NCBI GenBank assembly: GCA_044375105.1
Contig: JBILNK010000166.1
Coordinates: 1 to 9,565 of the forward strand
Source of the DNA: JBIKLM01 sp044375105
GTDB lineage: Bacteria; Planctomycetota; UBA1135; GCA-002686595
Direction of reading: 5' to 3'
Length of the DNA: 9,565 nt
Below are positions 5,668 to 9,565 of the stretch, one piece after another. Made by a program: the position numbers and the translations under genes. Within the stretch, counting starts at the first letter, position 1; every line of letters begins with the position of its first letter. A model generated the notes under the pieces. That model saw only the letters and a list, made by a program, of their open reading frames with translations, had not been told where the DNA came from and searched no databases.

Positions 5668-8600
5668 TCAAAAGCGCTCGGGCAGCCCGCGCGGCGGGGG
5701 CGGCGCGGGCCTGGGCAAGCGCTCCGGCTCGCTGCCGAACAGGCGCGTCAGGACGTTTTGCAGGCGCACCTCGGGGCGCGCCATGTCGCCGCTGATGCGC
5801 AGCGTCACCACGCGGTCCTGGAAGAAATAGAACAGGCGCGAGAGCAGGCCCAGGCGATCCACCAGGGCGTAGCTCAGGGTGTAGGTCTGGTCGAGGCGCC
5901 CATCGAGGTCCAGGCGTCCGCCGCCGACCAGGTTGAACAGCGGGCTGTGGGCCACGGCTTGGTCGAGGCGCAGGCTGCCGCGCTCGAGGTGGAAGCGCGT
6001 GCGCATCCAGTCGAAGGTCGCGGTGGCATCGAAGCCCAGCACGCCGAACAGCTCGCGGATCACGGGCACCGACCAGAGCCGCGCGTTGAACAGGCGCAGG
6101 CTGCCGTCGCCCTGCCAGGACAGGGGCGCCGCGGGCTCGCCCGAGAGGCGCAGCTCGAGGTCCAGTTCGCCCCGGTTGTCGATCTGGCCCGGGAACAGCT
6201 CGCGCAGCAGCTCGCGCACCGAGGCGCCTTCGAGCTCGAGGGCCAGCTCCAGGGGATAGCCGGGGGTCAGGTCGAGCTGCAGCAGGGTGCCCTGCCCGCC
6301 GCGGCTCGACAGGGCGCCGCTGCAGAATTGTCCGCTGACGTCGCTGAGCTGCAGGCGGCCGTCGCTGTAGGTCAGCACCCCGGCCAGGTTCGAGATCGAG
6401 CGGTCGGCGACCGATCCGTACAGCTCGCTGATCTCGGCGAAGCCCCGCAGGCGCCCATCGGAAAGGATCATCTGCCCGAGCAGCAGGCGCGCCGAGGCGA
6501 AGCGCAGCGGCACGCCGACCTCGAGGTAGACGTCGTGGGGCACCAGGGGGCCCGAGAGGCTGGCCTCCAGGTTCCCCTGGGCGTCCCGTTCGGCGCGGAA
6601 TTCAGCGCCCAGGATGTCCAGGGTCCCGCGCCAGCGCGTGCCCTCGAGCAGGCGGTCGAGTTGCTCGGGCGACAGCCAGGCGGAGAGGTGCTCCGCATCG
6701 AGCGGCAGGTCCGTGACCCACAGCTGGCCGCTGGCGCGCGCGGCGCCGCCCGCGTCCGGCGGCTCCAGCTCGAGGTTCTTGAGCACCACCGGGGTGCGTT
6801 CGAGGCGGCCCTCGAGCAGCTCGCCGGTCACGCCGCGGCGCGACAGGCGGAGGCGCCCGTCCAGGCCGTCGAGCTCGAAGCGCCCCTGGGCCAGCCGGCT
6901 GTGGCGCAGCCACAGGGACGCCTCGGGGGGGCGCTCGGGGGCCAGCTCGGCGCGCAGATCAAAGCGCCCGCCGAGGGGCGGGGGACCGGCGTCCGGCGCG
7001 AGGCCCGCCAGCTCCGCCAGGGCCGGATCGCCAAGGGACGCCCCGTCCCAGCAGAGGTCGAGCTCGAGGCCCGGGGCGAGCCTCACTTCAGCCAGCAGGG
7101 ACCCGCGGCCCGCGGGCGCGCTGGCGAAGCGCGCCGCGAGGCGCGGCCGAGCGGGCGGCGATTCGGCTGGATCGCGGGGGGCGTCCGAGCGCGGGGATTC
7201 ACGCTCCACGCGGGCGCTGCCGGCCCAGACCAGCGGCGCGAGCTGCCCAATGCCACCCAGAACGAGTCCCTCGGTCTCGAGCACGAGGCGTTCGAGCACC
7301 GGGGCGCCGGGGAAATCGCGGCGCTCGAGGCGCGCCGAGAGCTGCCCGTTGGGCGCCACCTGGAGCAGGGACTCGCGGGCCTCGGGCTCGCGGGCCAGGG
7401 CCAGATCGAAGGCCGCCGACGGCAGGCGCAGGTCTTCGACCTCGAGGGCCAGCCGGCGCCAGTCTCGGCTGCCCTCCGGCCGGCGCTCCTGGCGCAGGCC
7501 CAGCTGGACGGCGAGCTTGGTCTCGGGCTGTTCCGCGAGGCGTCCGCGCGCGGCCAGGGCCAGTCCAGCCTCTCGCCCCACGCGCACGCCCGGCGCCGGT
7601 TCCGCCGGGAAGGCGCGCGCGGTGTAGCGCAGCGCCAGCACCCCGCTGGCCTCGGAGAACGGCGCGGGCAGCTCGCGCGCGCGCCCGCTCACGCCGCGGA
7701 AGCGGGCGTCTACCTGGATGCCGATGCCGGAGGCTTGGCGCGTGCCGTCCAGGCGCACCACGGCGCTGGCCTCGCCCGCATCCAGCTCGAGGAAGCGCTC
7801 CAGCTCGAAGCCCGCTCCCAGGCCGGCAAGGCCCTCGAACAATTCCGGTCCGACCGCCAGGCTCGGCACCTCCAGGCGCAGCAGCACGCGCGGATCGCGC
7901 CGCAGCCCGCGCTCCGCCGGCAGGCGCGAGCCGATCCAGCCATTGCCCAGCACGACCCCGCTGGCGTGCCGGGCCTGGACCCCGATCAGAGCCAGTTCGA
8001 AGCCGCGCCCGGTGCGCGGCTCGACGCCCAGCAGCACCCGGCCTTCGAGGTCGCGCGCGCGCAGGGGGAAGCCGTGGCGTTCGCCGGATTCCTCGGGCCA
8101 GCCGACGTAGCGCAGGCTCATGCGCCGATCGGGCTCGAACTGGATCGCCAGCCGATCGAGGCGCGGCGCGGCCAGGCCCGCGAGCTGCGCGGCGCCCAGG
8201 GCGCGCACCTCGCCGCCCGGGTCGAGTCCCTGGAAGGCGTTGGCCAGCTCGCGGCCGATGCGCTCCAGCCCGCGCTCGTTGAGACGGCGCGCCAGATCGA
8301 GCCCGAACTCGGCCCCCACGGGCAGGCTGGGGCACTCGAATCCAAGGCGCCAGCCGCCGGGGTCCGCCGGCCCGCGGCGCTCTGCTTCGAGCTCCAATTC
8401 GAGCGGCAGGCGCTGCGCTCCCAATCGGCCCAGAAGGCGGCCCTCCGACCAGGCATCCAGGCTTTCTAGGCGCGCGCCGATGCCCGCCGCGGCCAGGTCG
8501 AAATCGAGGCCTTCGAGCCGCAGCTCGGCGTCTTCGTGGGCGGCGTCCAACTCCACCAACCGACCTCGGCCCTCGATCTGCCAGGCGGCGCCGGAGCCGC

Positions 8601-9498
8601 TGGCTTCGAAGCGCGCTCCGACCTGGCCTCCGCTCCAGGCGAGGGCGCTGCCGGGCCGGGGGCCGAGCAGGGCCTCGGGCCACAGCGGTTGGGGCTCGAG
8701 TTCCGCGAGGCGGCCTTCGAGCGACCAGGCGCCGGCGCCGTCCCATTCGAAGCGCAGCAAGGCCTGGCCGGAGTCCTTGGAAGCCGCGAAGCGCATGCCT
8801 CCGGTGCCGCCGGCTTGTGCGGGCCAGGGGCGGCGGGCCGCGTAGAGGTCGACCCGGCCGAGCTCGCGCGCCCCGTCCAGCAGGCGCAGCCGGCGCAGGG
8901 ACAGGCCGAAGCCGAGGGGCGCGGCGCGCTTCGGCTCCGCGTCCCGCGGAGCCGCCGGCCGCAGCCGGCCCCAAGCGGGCGCCAGGTGCAGTGCGCCGCC
9001 GCTGGCGGAGAAGGCCGCGCCGCCCGGCAGGGCGCGCAGGTCGAGCCCCTCGAGTTCCAGCAGGCGGGTTTCCCCGTCGGGAGTGGAGAGCGAGAGCCGC
9101 TCGCAGGTCAGGCGCGGCGGGAACAGCCCGAGCCGCACCCGGCTGGGCTCGACCCGACCGCCCAGGCGCTCCGAGAGCGCCGCCAGGGTCGCGCGCAGGG
9201 GCAGGTCCAAGGCGCCCAGGCGCGAAAGCAGCACCGCCAGGAGCAAGAGGCCCGTGGGCACGCCCAGCAGCACGGCCAGGGCACGCTCGAGGCGCGGCCG
9301 ACTGCCGATGCGCCGGATCGCAGCGGGTGGCGGGGGCGGCGCGGCAGCCTGCGGGGCCGCGCGAGCCGCGGCGCTCGGCCCTGGACCCACGCTGCGCAGC
9401 CGCGCCCAGGCGGACCGAAGCCGCGTCGATAGGGGCGCCTTGGCGCTTGGATTCCGCCGCGGTCGCGCTTCTTCCGGAGGTTCGGGGTCGCGGCTCAA
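5668..9498 (-). CDS. AsmA-like envelope protein with an N-terminal membrane anchor
   Basis: A 1276-residue protein as read here. A basic, Pro/Ala-rich cytosolic N-terminus (1-70) is followed by one transmembrane helix (about 72-94). An AsmA-like start of the extracytoplasmic part follows (about 98-160, LSERLGGRVEPSRVRLGLFPPRLTCERL), then a long run of amphipathic beta-strand repeats, and an AsmA-like C-terminal region (about 1045-1255, with NARLWSVPVIRELFGVLGF and GRLDQTYTLSYALVDRLGLLSRLFYFF). It ends in a Pro-rich tail. AsmA/TamB/YhdP relatives are inner-membrane-anchored beta-groove proteins tied to lipid transport or homeostasis across the periplasm; that role here is inferred from the family. 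The start given is TTG 9498, the only start codon in this frame upstream of the anchor's basic region. The frame stays open to the window edge, so the true start may lie outside. Cysteines are few and no enzymatic motif is seen. Next downstream is manC, after a 282-bp gap. Confidence 0.85.
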   Translation of the reverse strand: MSRDPEPPEEARPRRNPSAKAPLSTRLRSAWARLRSVGPGPSAAARAAPQAAAPPPPPAAIRRIGSRPRLERALAVLLGVPTGLLLLAVLLSRLGALDLPLRATLAALSERLGGRVEPSRVRLGLFPPRLTCERLSLSTPDGETRLLELEGLDLRALPGGAAFSASGGALHLAPAWGRLRPAAPRDAEPKRAAPLGFGLSLRRLRLLDGARELGRVDLYAARRPWPAQAGGTGGMRFAASKDSGQALLRFEWDGAGAWSLEGRLAELEPQPLWPEALLGPRPGSALAWSGGQVGARFEASGSGAAWQIEGRGRLVELDAAHEDAELRLEGLDFDLAAAGIGARLESLDAWSEGRLLGRLGAQRLPLELELEAERRGPADPGGWRLGFECPSLPVGAEFGLDLARRLNERGLERIGRELANAFQGLDPGGEVRALGAAQLAGLAAPRLDRLAIQFEPDRRMSLRYVGWPEESGERHGFPLRARDLEGRVLLGVEPRTGRGFELALIGVQARHASGVVLGNGWIGSRLPAERGLRRDPRVLLRLEVPSLAVGPELFEGLAGLGAGFELERFLELDAGEASAVVRLDGTRQASGIGIQVDARFRGVSGRARELPAPFSEASGVLALRYTARAFPAEPAPGVRVGREAGLALAARGRLAEQPETKLAVQLGLRQERRPEGSRDWRRLALEVEDLRLPSAAFDLALAREPEARESLLQVAPNGQLSARLERRDFPGAPVLERLVLETEGLVLGGIGQLAPLVWAGSARVERESPRSDAPRDPAESPPARPRLAARFASAPAGRGSLLAEVRLAPGLELDLCWDGASLGDPALAELAGLAPDAGPPPLGGRFDLRAELAPERPPEASLWLRHSRLAQGRFELDGLDGRLRLSRRGVTGELLEGRLERTPVVLKNLELEPPDAGGAARASGQLWVTDLPLDAEHLSAWLSPEQLDRLLEGTRWRGTLDILGAEFRAERDAQGNLEASLSGPLVPHDVYLEVGVPLRFASARLLLGQMILSDGRLRGFAEISELYGSVADRSISNLAGVLTYSDGRLQLSDVSGQFCSGALSSRGGQGTLLQLDLTPGYPLELALELEGASVRELLRELFPGQIDNRGELDLELRLSGEPAAPLSWQGDGSLRLFNARLWSVPVIRELFGVLGFDATATFDWMRTRFHLERGSLRLDQAVAHSPLFNLVGGGRLDLDGRLDQTYTLSYALVDRLGLLSRLFYFFQDRVVTLRISGDMARPEVRLQNVLTRLFGSEPERLPRPAPPPPRGLPERF

Positions 9499-9565
9499 CG
9501 CGGTCCCGCCGGGGCCGCGTGCTCCGCGCGCCCCTGCTCCCCGGCGCGCGGGGCCGGCGCCACGG

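Noticed and set aside
4522..8469. A 1315-codon open frame on the plus strand, antisense to manC and the AsmA-like gene
   Set aside because: It crosses two convincingly coding genes and the gap between them, is dominated by Gln, Ala, Gly and Arg, and shows no family motif. It is a by-product of GC-rich third positions on the other strand.

Overview
The window is very GC-rich with strong G/C in third codon positions. It carries a bacterial class A RNase P RNA and a long AsmA-type envelope protein, so the source is most likely a high-GC bacterium with a Gram-negative-type envelope. The large secreted proteins with Cna_B/carboxypeptidase-regulatory-like folds would suit a planctomycete or another high-GC phylum such as Myxococcota or Acidobacteriota, but nothing here fixes the phylum.

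Layout: (1) rnpB on the minus strand (about 76-459), with a weak promoter candidate just upstream. (2) Divergent from it, on the plus strand, a monoacylglycerol-lipase-like alpha/beta hydrolase (537-1418) whose nucleophile serine is replaced by glycine. (3) A 310-bp intergenic region (1419-1728) filled by two tandem copies of a highly structured element of about 117-132 nt, which has several perfect hairpins, one compensatory base-pair change between copies, terminator-like inner hairpins and imperfect terminal inverted repeats. A 12-nt direct tandem repeat follows and abuts the next start codon. (4) A membrane-anchored, beta-rich protein of 686 aa (1729-3789, plus), convergent with (5) a minus-strand cluster: a 1276-residue AsmA-like protein (9498-5668, possibly starting outside the window), a 282-bp gap, mannose-1-phosphate guanylyltransferase (5385-4282) and RuvX/YqgF (4285-3824). 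The last two overlap by a GTGA stop/start and are probably translationally coupled.

The envelope theme (GDP-mannose supply, an AsmA-like lipid-handling or membrane-homeostasis protein, an anchored beta-sandwich protein) is suggestive but does not define a single pathway. rnpB and ruvX are RNA-processing housekeeping genes. The most unexplained parts are the tandem structured element at 1415-1690 and the apparently nucleophile-less hydrolase beside it. I found no CRISPR array, tRNA, transposase, phage gene or defence system.
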